The translations under genes were made by a program, and so were the position numbers. The notes beneath the pieces were generated by a model. That model ran no database searches. It was not told the DNA's origin and worked only from the letters and a program-made list of their open reading frames with translations. Below, in pieces: positions 42,578 through 51,143 of a stretch of 64,000 bases of DNA (position 1 is the first letter of the stretch; the number at the start of each line of letters is the position of its first letter). Source of the stretch: Candidatus Melainabacteria bacterium (lineage in GTDB: Bacteria > Cyanobacteriota > Vampirovibrionia > Vampirovibrionales > Vampirovibrionaceae); NCBI GenBank assembly GCA_902168245.1, contig CABHPA010000096.1, positions 20,227 to 84,226 of the forward strand, written 5' to 3'.

Positions 42578-42886
42578 TTCCCGTCGTCGTGTTTGGTTAA
42601 ATTCAATTGCTTGCCAAGGTTGGGCCAAATTTAAGGCCCAACCTTCAAGCTTTATAGAGGGATCTGCCGGATGAATTGGCGGTCATTGGATTTGAGGAGC
42701 CGCAAAAACCAAGGCCCGCTGGCTTTTTGTGTGGTGAAGGGAAATTTATTGCGCCCGGAAGCGCCTGGCAAAACGGGAAACTCCACCGACAAGCATCAAG
42801 CCTAAACTCCCAAAAGCTTCTCGTATTATGGTTTTTCAGGTGGTCTGTAACGCTGCTATTAATTGAAAATTTGAAGTCCCCAAAGT
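42578..42886. other. 309-bp convergent intergenic region with strong hairpin
   Basis: Between the plus-strand orphan and the minus-strand phosphatase-like gene. It holds the perfect inverted repeat at 42616-42645 and no gene; a 74-codon frame at 42676-42900 has no ribosome site and overlaps the next gene. Confidence 0.5.
42616..42645. terminator. Perfect inverted repeat, probable bidirectional terminator
   Basis: AAGGTTGGGCC (42616-42626) pairs perfectly with GGCCCAACCTT (42635-42645); loop of 8 nt. It sits between convergent genes. T-tracts are weak on both sides. Confidence 0.6.
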
Positions 42887-45031
42887 TTATTGGGCATTAA
42901 TTGCCATAATGGCTTGCGGCAATGATGAAGCGTTTCCGCCAACCGGCACCAGGACTTGTACCGGGTTCTGGCCGGATTTGAACGCCTCTTCCGGCGCCAT
43001 GGCGTAAAACTTCAGTTGATTGCCGGATTTTTCCAGCACCGGGTAGGTGGCCCACAGCGTCTGGTTGACGGCTACCCATACTTCCGTAGGAAGCGCCTCT
43101 CCGGGCTTTACGCTCAGGGAGCCTTGCACCATGGCGGGTAAATACCGGGAATTGAGATCCACATGGCGATAGGCTTCCGCGTTGTCCAGGGAAGCCGACC
43201 AGCCGGAAGGGGCCGGTTGAACCGCAGGGCCGAGCTGCGCCACGGGCTTGCCAATCCATTCTTTGTGCGGGCCGATGCGGAACAGGCTCATGGTGTCGCC
43301 CTCCCCGAAAACCCTGATTTTGTCGGCAACCTGCCGCATCAGGTTTTCATACGTCACCGCCGGGTAGGTGCCGGTCTTGTCGCTGTGCTTGTCGGCATGC
43401 ACCACCAGTTGGGAAAAGCCAGGATAGTCGGGCGCGAACATGGATTTGCCGTGGTTTTTGGCGGGTACCGGAATTTTCAGGATATCCGCCAATGTGGGAT
43501 AAATATCGATGGTTTTGACCGGTTTGTCGATGATTTTGCCTTGCTTTTGCCTCGGCAACTTGATTAAAAGCGGCATGGACAGCAAATCCCCGTAGTTGCC
43601 CATGGTAATGTTGCGGCGCGGTTCCCCGGGCTTGGAGCTGAGGCCGTGATCGGCCATCACGATGACCACGGATTGATCGTACAGGCCGGTTTCCTGCAAC
43701 TTGTCCAGAAGACTGCCCAATAAGCGATCGGCCGTGGCCAGTTGCAACAGATGGCGCTGGTAATGATCCGCCAGCAAACGCGGGTCATGGTTCCAGGGGT
43801 AGGGGAAATTCGGCCCTACGCTGCGATCTGACCCGTAGTACTTGCCGGAGGGCAGGAAAATAAACGGCACATGGGGCAACAGAATATGGATAAAGTAAAA
43901 CTTGGGCTTTTCCCCGTTGCGCATGGGCTTTATGCGATTAACGAACCGCTCGAACAGCCGAACCCGGTGATAGTGAAACCCTATTTTCTCGGGGGCCAAG
44001 CCGCCTGGCGCCTGCTGGGTGGGCTTTTCATCCGCGTCTTCGGCGTCCCGTTTAAAATCGCCCCAGTTCTGGGTGATGTCCGGCAAATCCGCGCGCCACT
44101 CCGGGGGCAGCGTCAGGTACATGTACACCACGCTGGTATCCTGGTACAGCTTGCGCAGGTTCTTGAACAGGTTCACGTCTTTCTTGCAGAGATCCGGTGG
44201 GCAGAGGCTGGTGATTTTCTCGGTGACGGCAAGCTGGTGGGTTGCGCCCAGCAGGGTGAACAGATTGTCGTTCTGTTCGCTGGCCGTGCGTTCGTTGCCT
44301 TCCGGGTAGCGGCCAATCAGGATGGCGGGCACGGCGTCCACGGTGTTATCGGCCACGGTGTGCGCCCCCCGGAACCAGTTGGCGTCTTTGGCCAGCCGGG
44401 CGAAGGCGGGATACCGCAGCGGGTCGATTTCTCCCCGGCGATCCAGCAGGGAGGATAGCGAGATTTCATCGAAAATGACCATTACCACCGGCGGATAGGC
44501 ACGCTTTGCATCAACGTGCGGCAGTTTCAGCGCCTGGTTGGCTTTGGGGAAAAGCAGCGGGGTAACGTTGCTCATCAGCAAAAACTGCGCCGGAAACGCC
44601 AGGATGCTGAACGACAGCAGCGTTAAGAACGAGCGAATGGGGGCCATCCGATGATAAGCAAGCATAAACGCGCCTGAAGCCAGCAGGGTTAAAATAGCGA
44701 ATACCGGGGCGCTCAGTGTGTGGAATAGGTTGGCCGCAAATAGCAGCGCACACAGGAACATTAAGCTGCTTTGCAACCGTTTTGCAGCTTTGGGGTTTAC
44801 GCGCGTTATCCCGTAAACCAGCAATACCAGCAAGCTTGGCAGCGCGAGGTAGAGCAGCAGGGTAAACAGCACAATGGTGGCTGGCTGAATCTGGTTGGCC
44901 TCAAAAAATTCGGCCTGTTGGCCCAGCAGGCTGAATAACGGGGAAACTGCAAGGGCCGACAGGGTGGCCAGGTGCAGGTAGCCCAAAGCGGAAGGTTTGC
45001 CTGAACCAGGCGGCATGGGGGAATAACTCAT
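42887..45031 (-). CDS. Sulfatase/alkaline-phosphatase superfamily membrane enzyme
   Basis: 714 residues. Five N-terminal membrane helices (about 20-160) precede a periplasmic domain of the alkaline-phosphatase superfamily: metal-binding VIFDEIS, a nucleophile region NTVDAVPAILIGRYPEG, HILLPHVPFIF, and MADHG near residue 470. The sulfatase Cys/Ser modification motif (CxPSR) is missing, so the likely nucleophile is Thr or Ser, as in phosphoglycerol or phosphoethanolamine transferases. It could modify lipids or glycans at the outer face. The surface-glycan cluster starts right next to it. ATG 45031 is ten bases before a GC-poor gap. Confidence 0.82.
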   Translation of the reverse strand: MSYSPMPPGSGKPSALGYLHLATLSALAVSPLFSLLGQQAEFFEANQIQPATIVLFTLLLYLALPSLLVLLVYGITRVNPKAAKRLQSSLMFLCALLFAANLFHTLSAPVFAILTLLASGAFMLAYHRMAPIRSFLTLLSFSILAFPAQFLLMSNVTPLLFPKANQALKLPHVDAKRAYPPVVMVIFDEISLSSLLDRRGEIDPLRYPAFARLAKDANWFRGAHTVADNTVDAVPAILIGRYPEGNERTASEQNDNLFTLLGATHQLAVTEKITSLCPPDLCKKDVNLFKNLRKLYQDTSVVYMYLTLPPEWRADLPDITQNWGDFKRDAEDADEKPTQQAPGGLAPEKIGFHYHRVRLFERFVNRIKPMRNGEKPKFYFIHILLPHVPFIFLPSGKYYGSDRSVGPNFPYPWNHDPRLLADHYQRHLLQLATADRLLGSLLDKLQETGLYDQSVVIVMADHGLSSKPGEPRRNITMGNYGDLLSMPLLIKLPRQKQGKIIDKPVKTIDIYPTLADILKIPVPAKNHGKSMFAPDYPGFSQLVVHADKHSDKTGTYPAVTYENLMRQVADKIRVFGEGDTMSLFRIGPHKEWIGKPVAQLGPAVQPAPSGWSASLDNAEAYRHVDLNSRYLPAMVQGSLSVKPGEALPTEVWVAVNQTLWATYPVLEKSGNQLKFYAMAPEEAFKSGQNPVQVLVPVGGNASSLPQAIMAINAQ

Positions 45032-45399
45032 AAAGAAACGACTGCCTTAATTTTGATCACTGCCATATCACTCGAATGATGCCAGTATCCTTGTAAATCG
45101 CCGGTTTGTAAATCCTGTCCCCCGTTCAAGGGCTGCCCTGCGGGAGGCGGCTGCCTTTGGCCCAACGCTGATTCGGCAATAGGCGGATGAGCCTGATTGG
45201 GTGTTGAGTGGGAAGGTTTGCCCGGATTTTGCCCGCCCCGCCGGAAGTGTGTTACTATCGACTAGATTTTGTCTCCGGCATGTGGGCCTGATCCGCTCAG
45301 ACCACTTTGGGGAGGGCGGTTGTTCCAAAATCCCCAGAGTTTTTCAGGTTGACCCCACTGCTCAGGTTTTATTAGTCGGCATCTTGCAGGATTGTTTCC
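45032..45399. other. 368-bp divergent intergenic region
   Basis: Between the minus-strand phosphatase-like gene and the plus-strand methyltransferase. No gene is seen; an 86-codon minus-strand frame (45068-45328) has no ribosome site. Promoters for both directions should be here but none is clear. Confidence 0.35.
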
Positions 45400-46167
45400 A
45401 TGTTAAAACTGCTTCACTCCATTCTGAAACGGGTTTTTGCCGACTGCCTCGGCCTGATGCACAAGCTGAGCCGCAATAACCGGGAAAGCCAGCGCCGTTG
45501 TCTGGTCTTTCTGCTGAACGTGCGCAAAACCGTCGATCAGCAAATCAACCGCTACTGCGCGGACTACTACGAGAACAGGCATCCCAAGCATTACCTGTGG
45601 CGTGAGCATAGCCGTTACCTATTTGACTCGGTGAATCCCGGCGACCGGGTGCTGGATATCGGTTGCGGGGCAAGCCAGTATCCCCAGTGGCTGGCTGAAA
45701 AGGTTCATAGCGTGACTTGTGTGGACAATCGCGCCATTCGGGTGGATTTGGCCCGCAAGCACAACCAGCGGGAAAACGTATTTTACGAGCGCATGGATGT
45801 GACCACCGAGCTTCCGGCGGGCCGCTTTGACGTGGCCATTTGCTCGCACGTGCTGGAACACCTGGATGACCCGGTGATGTTCCTGCAAAAGCTGGCGGAG
45901 AAAGTGCCGCGTATCGTGGTCAAAGTGCCGCTGGACGATTCCGACTGGATTAAGCTGGTTAAGAAAGATCTGGGCATGTTCTGGATGGATGACACCGATC
46001 ACCGCCGGGAATATTCGGAAACCTTGTTGCGCGAGCATCTGGAAGCCGGAGGATGGCGGATTGAGGAGATGATTCGCGGGTACGACCTGCGGGTGAAGGC
46101 AGTGTCCCAGGTGACAGCGGGCAGTGTGGACAAAGTCCTGAGTTCCTCTCCCGTAGAGGCGAGTTAA
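45400..46167 (+). CDS. SAM-dependent methyltransferase
   Basis: 255 residues. Class I methyltransferase with motif I VLDIGCGASQYPQW (Asp86), an acidic residue region VTCVDNR, and the post-motif FDVAICSHVLEHLDDP typical of Methyltransf_11/23-type enzymes. The N-terminal 80 residues are basic and helical. Its position next to glycosyltransferases suggests glycan or lipid modification; substrate not known. AGGA precedes the ATG at about nine bases. Confidence 0.88.
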   Translation: MLKLLHSILKRVFADCLGLMHKLSRNNRESQRRCLVFLLNVRKTVDQQINRYCADYYENRHPKHYLWREHSRYLFDSVNPGDRVLDIGCGASQYPQWLAEKVHSVTCVDNRAIRVDLARKHNQRENVFYERMDVTTELPAGRFDVAICSHVLEHLDDPVMFLQKLAEKVPRIVVKVPLDDSDWIKLVKKDLGMFWMDDTDHRREYSETLLREHLEAGGWRIEEMIRGYDLRVKAVSQVTAGSVDKVLSSSPVEAS

Positions 46168-46236
46168 TAGTCCCGCCATTGGGCCGTCTCTGTGGCCTGT
46201 TGCGGAAAGGCTTAGATAAGTTAGAGGGTTTTTTAG

Positions 46237-46866
46237 ATGAAGTTAGCGTTTCCCTGGTCGCGTAAAAATGAGCCTAAGGCCGCTCAGGAGCCGCCGTCGA
46301 ACTGGCTGGATCATCTGGGTCGTGGCGATTTGGCCATTGATTGCGGGGCCAATGTGGGTAAAATCACGGTTCAATTGGCCAGAACCGGGGCGACGGTGCT
46401 TGCTTTTGAGCCGAATCCCCATGCGTTTGAACAGTTGAAAGCGGCAACCGCCGACTTTCCTAATGTGACCTGCCTGCAAAAAGCGGTGGGAGCGGAAGCC
46501 GGAATGGTCAAGCTGTACATGCACCAGAACGCCGCTGAAAATCCGGTATACTGGTCTACGGGCTCCTCTTTGCTGGAATCCAAGGGGAATGTGAACCCGA
46601 ACGACTTTGTAGACGTGGAATGCGTTGATTTGTGCGAATTCATCCGCGCCCAGGGACGTCGGGTCAACTTGCTGAAAATGGATGTGGAAGGTGTGGAATG
46701 CGCCATCCTGAAGAAGATGATGGAAACAGATTTGATTCTGGAGATCGATCAACTGTTCTGTGAAATGCATGATAGCAAAATCGAGTCGCTGCGCGAGCCT
46801 TCGGATGAGATTCGCCGCATGGTGCGGGAACGTAAGCTGGATTATGTGGACTTGAACTGGATTTAG
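46237..46866 (+). CDS. FkbM-family methyltransferase
   Basis: 209 residues with the FkbM pattern: DLAIDCGANVGKITVQLARTG (motif I), VLAFEPNPHAFEQLK and NLLKMDVEGVECAILK. FkbM enzymes methylate sugars or other surface molecules. GAGGG precedes the ATG. The stop overlaps the stop of the convergent glycosyltransferase by 4 bases (TTAG). Confidence 0.92.
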   Translation: MKLAFPWSRKNEPKAAQEPPSNWLDHLGRGDLAIDCGANVGKITVQLARTGATVLAFEPNPHAFEQLKAATADFPNVTCLQKAVGAEAGMVKLYMHQNAAENPVYWSTGSSLLESKGNVNPNDFVDVECVDLCEFIRAQGRRVNLLKMDVEGVECAILKKMMETDLILEIDQLFCEMHDSKIESLREPSDEIRRMVRERKLDYVDLNWI

Positions 46867-47828
46867 CCCAGGTGAGCCTCCAACCAGTAACGGTAGGCTT
46901 TCAGTTGCCACGGGTTCAGGCGAATGGACATTTGCAACTGCTGGCGGGCTTCCTTGTGCTGGTGATGCCGCAGGCTGCGTCTGCCCGTTTCCAGAAACAG
47001 GTGGCTGTAATGGGCATGGTTTTCCCGTAAGTCCTGTTGCATAAACCGTTCAATAAACGTTTCCTGGGCCGTGGCATCCGTCAATTGGGCCAGGGTATCC
47101 AGATGATCCGTGGCTTGTTGGCGCTCCCGGTACAGGGTCAGCGCCAGACTTTTCATCTGGTGCTGCAACAGTCGTTTCTGGTAGGAGATGGACCATCCAT
47201 GCCGACGATGGCTGTACAGCACTTCCGGAATGTTGGCGAACTCCCATTCCGGCGGGATACGCAACCATAAGTCATAATCCTGGGCCACCTTGAAACAGGG
47301 CCGGTAGCCATTTACGGCGGTTAAAACCGATTTCCGGATCATGACTGCCCCGTGGCAAAGCGGGTTGCCGCCCTGTAAAAACCGCCGAATCCCGGCGTCA
47401 TCCAGTGGTAGATTGGTCTGGGTTTCCAGGGTATGCCCGTCGGCGTCTATCTTCTCAAAAAAGCAGCCTGTCACGCCCACTTGCGGATGTTCCCGCAGGA
47501 AGGCGGCCTGCCGCTCCAGCCGCTGGGGGGCGGAAAGATCATCGCTATCCATGCGGGCAATCAGGTCGCCACGGGCATGTGAAAGCGCCTGGTTCAGGTT
47601 GGCGGTCAATCCCTGTTGCCTGTCAGGGCGAAAGACCCGGAATCGCTCATCCTGGGCCTGATACTGCCGTAACAGTTCGGTGGTGCCGTCGCAAGAGCAG
47701 TCGTCCATCACGATCACCTCGAAATCGGTTTCGGTTTGCGCGCGCAACGAATCCAGCGCCAGCGGAAGAAAGCGCTCATCGTTGTATACGGACATCAGGA
47801 TCGAGATTTTTGGGGAGCCTGGCGGCAT
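46863..47828 (-). CDS. Family 2 glycosyltransferase
   Basis: GT-A fold glycosyltransferase: KISILMSVYNDERFLPLALD at the N-terminus, the DDCSCDGT segment, DLIARMDSDD (DxD metal site), and the QDYDLWLRI segment. The final 100 residues are basic and rich in Gln/His. ATG 47828 gives the canonical N-terminus but has no ribosome site; ATG 47936 (with AAGGGCG) would add 36 residues. The longest frame to 48161 overlaps the divergent gene and is rejected. The only minus-strand gene inside the glycan cluster. Confidence 0.88.
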   Translation of the reverse strand: MPPGSPKISILMSVYNDERFLPLALDSLRAQTETDFEVIVMDDCSCDGTTELLRQYQAQDERFRVFRPDRQQGLTANLNQALSHARGDLIARMDSDDLSAPQRLERQAAFLREHPQVGVTGCFFEKIDADGHTLETQTNLPLDDAGIRRFLQGGNPLCHGAVMIRKSVLTAVNGYRPCFKVAQDYDLWLRIPPEWEFANIPEVLYSHRRHGWSISYQKRLLQHQMKSLALTLYRERQQATDHLDTLAQLTDATAQETFIERFMQQDLRENHAHYSHLFLETGRRSLRHHQHKEARQQLQMSIRLNPWQLKAYRYWLEAHLG

Positions 47829-47994
47829 GGCGAGAGGTCGAATCAAGATTGAACGAAACGGATAACCGGGTTTTGCGCTAGTATTTTTGAAGCGGGCCTT
47901 GGTTTTGAAAAAAACGTTGCCAAGGTGGCGGCGCATCGCCCTTAACAGTAGTATAGGTTTATTCTGGCGTATAGGATAGCTCCAAAAACAGCCT

Positions 47995-49071
47995 ATGGTC
48001 AAAATCGGTTTTGAAACCTCCGCGAAAGGCGGGCCGGGCATCTTTCTGAATCGGCTGCGGGCCGAGATGGAAAGCCTTGGCGCGTTTTCCACGAGCGGGG
48101 CGGATGTGTGGCTCCAGTTGTCGCACAAGCCCCTTTCGCCGGATCGGCCGAGCGGTAGCAAACTGATGATGCGTACCGCCGGGGGCTACTATTATCGCCA
48201 TTACCTGCTGAAAAAGCCCGCTCTCCTGCCATTACCCTGGCCCCTGCATTGGATTGACAGTCGGATCAGCCAGCGGCGCAACGATCGCCTGAACGCGCTG
48301 ATTCGGGAAAACCTGGCCCTGGCGGACGGGATTGTGTTCCAGACCGAATTTACCCGGCGGATGGTACAGCATTTTGTTCTGCAAACCCCGCCCGGCGAAA
48401 TCATCCTGAATGGCGTGGATGTTCAGCACTTCAGCCCGCCAGCAGAATCGGATCGCGTCGGGAAAAAAGGGCTGGATATTCTGGTGTCCCATCAGTTCAG
48501 GCCGCATAAGCGGTTGCATGACGTGGTGCGCCTGGTGGCCCGGTTGCGCTTGGCGCTGCCCCAAAGCCAGCCGATTACCCTGCATGTGCTGGGTGGGGAT
48601 AGCCGAAACGCCTTTGCTCAGGCCAAAACCGTGATTGATCGGGAAGGCATGGAGGATGTGGTGAAATTCTGGGGGCTGCAACCGCCGGAGTCGTTGCCCG
48701 ATTTTTACCGCCGCTGCGACTTGATGATTGCGCTGCCCTTGTGGGATCCCTGCCCCAATACGGTGGTGGAGGCGGTCAGTTGCGGGCTGCCGGTGATTAC
48801 CACCAGCGCGGGCGGCATTCCGGAAATTATCGGCCCGGCGGGGCGGGTCATTCAAGAGGATTTGCCCTTGGTGTATACCGATCATCACCATAAGGGCAGA
48901 ATCCCGGCGGTGGATATCAATGCGGCCCTCCATGAAACGCTGATTCTGCTGGAGCGGCTTAGCGACTACAGGGCGTTGGCCCGCGAACGGGCGCTGGAAC
49001 GGCTGGATATTCGCCTGACCGCCCGGAATTACCTGGCTTACGCCGAGCGCCTGCTGGCCGGGAAAGGCTGA
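47995..49071 (+). CDS. Family 4 glycosyltransferase
   Basis: 358 residues, GT-B fold retaining glycosyltransferase. The N-terminal domain has KIGFETSAKGGPGIFLNRL, and the C-terminal donor-binding domain has ILVSHQFRPHKRLHDVV, VLGGDS, and the EAVSCGLPVITTSAGGIPEI motif, preceded by CPNTVVE. Donor sugar unknown. The start is weakly supported by any ribosome site; the divergent GT2 gene lies 166 bp upstream. Confidence 0.9.
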   Translation: MVKIGFETSAKGGPGIFLNRLRAEMESLGAFSTSGADVWLQLSHKPLSPDRPSGSKLMMRTAGGYYYRHYLLKKPALLPLPWPLHWIDSRISQRRNDRLNALIRENLALADGIVFQTEFTRRMVQHFVLQTPPGEIILNGVDVQHFSPPAESDRVGKKGLDILVSHQFRPHKRLHDVVRLVARLRLALPQSQPITLHVLGGDSRNAFAQAKTVIDREGMEDVVKFWGLQPPESLPDFYRRCDLMIALPLWDPCPNTVVEAVSCGLPVITTSAGGIPEIIGPAGRVIQEDLPLVYTDHHHKGRIPAVDINAALHETLILLERLSDYRALARERALERLDIRLTARNYLAYAERLLAGKG

Positions 49072-49110
49072 TCGGGCGCTCGCGCTTGACGCGCTATGGC
49101 CGGGCCTGTT

Positions 49111-49140
49111 TTGACAAAGCCGAAGCGATTCGGGGATAAT
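49111..49140 (+). promoter_or_regulatory. Sigma70-type promoter
   Basis: TTGACA (49111-49116) and GATAAT (49135-49140) with an 18-bp spacer, 157 bp before the next glycosyltransferase gene. It would drive 49297 onward, through the coupled genes to asnB. Confidence 0.65.
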
Positions 49141-49296
49141 GGAATTCGGCAGTAAAGCAAGGGAAAGTATCGGGTTTTGGCCCAATCGCCTTGGTTTTTG
49201 TCTATCGATTCAAGGCCCAGCCCGGTTGGTTTCCCAAGTAGGAAAAGCGCTTTGCCCGCACCCGCAATGAAATTCAGGATGTTGCAACTGTAAAAG

Positions 49297-50427
49297 ATGA
49301 AAGTCGTCGTCGCCAGCGCCTTTGAAGCATCCAGCCTGAAGGCCCACGCCATTAACACGGTTAAAATCGCGGAAGGCTTTGCCAAGCTGGGGCATCAGGT
49401 TCACCTGCTGTGCCTGGCGCCGCGCACCGGGCCGGTGCAGATCCCTCAACTGGAGGCCCATTACGGCATTAGCGCCCCAATGGTCTGGCACCAGTTGCCT
49501 TCCGCCGTACTGGGCCTGAAAATCACCCCGCACTGGCCGTTTTTCCTGCTGGCGCTGCCGTTGATGCTCAGGCTTTCCCCGGATCTGGTGTATTCCCGCA
49601 ATTATATTTTGCCTGCCATGACGAGCCGCCTGGGCGTTCCCACGATCGGAGAAACCCATGCCTGGCCGGATAACCGGACGCCCCAGTTCCGTGCCTTTGT
49701 CCGGGCCACGCATCATCGGGCGTTCCGCCGCTGCGTGACCATTTCCCACCGGCTGGCTGAGCAATACGCCCAATTGGGCGCGGATTCCGCCAAGCTGATG
49801 GTGCTGCCGGACGCGGTGGATTTGGACATGTTCATGCGCCCCGATGTGTTGCCCGCCGAAGCCTCGCCCTATGCGGGCAACGGCCCCCACGTGGTGTATG
49901 CGGGCCATTTATACGATTACAAGGGGATTCCCACTATTTTACAGGCGGCAGCCTTGCTGAGCGATGTCCATTTTCACCTGGTGGGCGGCCTGCCCGCCGA
50001 TATTCAGCGCCACCGGCAGACGGTGGATGCCTTGGGCCTTCAAAATGTGACCCTGCATGGCCTAAAACCTTACGGAGAAGTGCCACCCTACCTGTGGTAC
50101 GCCGATGCGCTGCTGCTGCCGCCTTCTGCGGAACACCCCAGCGCGGCCTGGACTAGCCCCGTCAAGCTGGGCGAGTATTTGGCCTCAGGCGTCCCGGTGA
50201 TCGCCACCCGGATTCCGGCATTGCTGGACTGGCTGAGCGAGGAGGAGGCCTGTTTTGTGGCCCCCGATCAACCTGCCGCCATGGCCGACGCGATTCGGCG
50301 CTTGCTGACGGATGCCTCGCTGGCCGCCAGGTTTTCGGCTGCGGGTAGGCAAAAGGCCAAAGATTTGACCTATGAGGGCCGGGTGGCCCGCATGCTGGCC
50401 GATTGGCCGGGAAAGGCGGCTTCATGA
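49297..50427 (+). CDS. Family 4 glycosyltransferase
   Basis: 376 residues, GT-B fold. N-terminal KVVVASAFEASSLKAHAINT, the C-terminal domain with VVYAGHLYDYKGIPTIL, the LHGLKPYGEVPPYLWYADAL stretch and EYLASGVPVIATRIPALLD. The donor and acceptor are unknown. Its stop overlaps the start of the following methyltransferase by 4 bases (ATGA), indicating coupled translation. Confidence 0.9.
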   Translation: MKVVVASAFEASSLKAHAINTVKIAEGFAKLGHQVHLLCLAPRTGPVQIPQLEAHYGISAPMVWHQLPSAVLGLKITPHWPFFLLALPLMLRLSPDLVYSRNYILPAMTSRLGVPTIGETHAWPDNRTPQFRAFVRATHHRAFRRCVTISHRLAEQYAQLGADSAKLMVLPDAVDLDMFMRPDVLPAEASPYAGNGPHVVYAGHLYDYKGIPTILQAAALLSDVHFHLVGGLPADIQRHRQTVDALGLQNVTLHGLKPYGEVPPYLWYADALLLPPSAEHPSAAWTSPVKLGEYLASGVPVIATRIPALLDWLSEEEACFVAPDQPAAMADAIRRLLTDASLAARFSAAGRQKAKDLTYEGRVARMLADWPGKAAS

Positions 50428-51137
50428 GCGAGACGGTTGAGGCGACTATGCCGGAAAACAAGCCCTGGTTCTGGGTGCCGGTGCATGCGGCCACCATGCG
50501 GCGTATTCTGGGGATTATGGGCATTGACCCGGAAGCGGACAACAGCGCCTACCGCCTGCTGGATTTTGGTTGCGGGGCGGGACGTTATTTGAGTTGCTTC
50601 GCCGATTATTTCTCGCCGGTGAACCTGTACGGTGTGGATACCGATCCGGCGGCGCTGGAGAATGTGCGTAAGCTGGGTTTCCAGGGACTTATCCTGAACC
50701 CTGAAAAAGCCGCTTTGCCCTTTGAGGACGCGCAGTTTGACTTTGTGTTTTCCTCCAACGTGATTGAGCATATTCCCCGGCCCATTTATCTGCAATACCT
50801 GGCCGAAATCCACCGGGTGCTGAAGCCGGGCGGCGTCTTTGCGGTGGGGGCGCCCAATTACCCGTTCAAGCGAGTGTACGACATGTTTAAGGTACTCAAG
50901 CAGAAAACCCCGGAAGAGCGCCGATATTACCTGTTTGACGATCCAACCCACTGCAACAAGGCGTCGGTGTTGCGGGTGGAAAAGGATCTGGCGCGTTATT
51001 TCGAGCAGATCCACTTGATGCCCAGCGCCATTCTGGGGCAGAAGAAATTCCGTTTCCTGCGCAAGCCCGAAGTACAGTATCGGTTACGCGTGTTGGGCGA
51101 CAAATTTTTTGGCGTCTGCCGGAAGCCTTTGGGGTAG
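50424..51137 (+). CDS. SAM-dependent methyltransferase
   Basis: 237 residues. Class I methyltransferase with LLDFGCGAGRYLSCF (motif I), VDTDPAALENV, and FDFVFSSNVIEHIPRP and the EIHRVLKPGGVFAVGAPNYP motif. Belongs to the Methyltransf_11-like enzymes in glycan clusters. ATG 50424 overlaps the previous stop; the longer frame from 50403 is rejected. Confidence 0.9.
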   Translation: MSETVEATMPENKPWFWVPVHAATMRRILGIMGIDPEADNSAYRLLDFGCGAGRYLSCFADYFSPVNLYGVDTDPAALENVRKLGFQGLILNPEKAALPFEDAQFDFVFSSNVIEHIPRPIYLQYLAEIHRVLKPGGVFAVGAPNYPFKRVYDMFKVLKQKTPEERRYYLFDDPTHCNKASVLRVEKDLARYFEQIHLMPSAILGQKKFRFLRKPEVQYRLRVLGDKFFGVCRKPLG

Positions 51138-51143
51138 CGCGCG

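Noticed and set aside
46863..48161. Long form of the GT2 gene from 48161
   Set aside because: It overlaps the divergent glycosyltransferase start and its extra N-terminus does not fit the family; ATG 47828 gives the canonical beginning.
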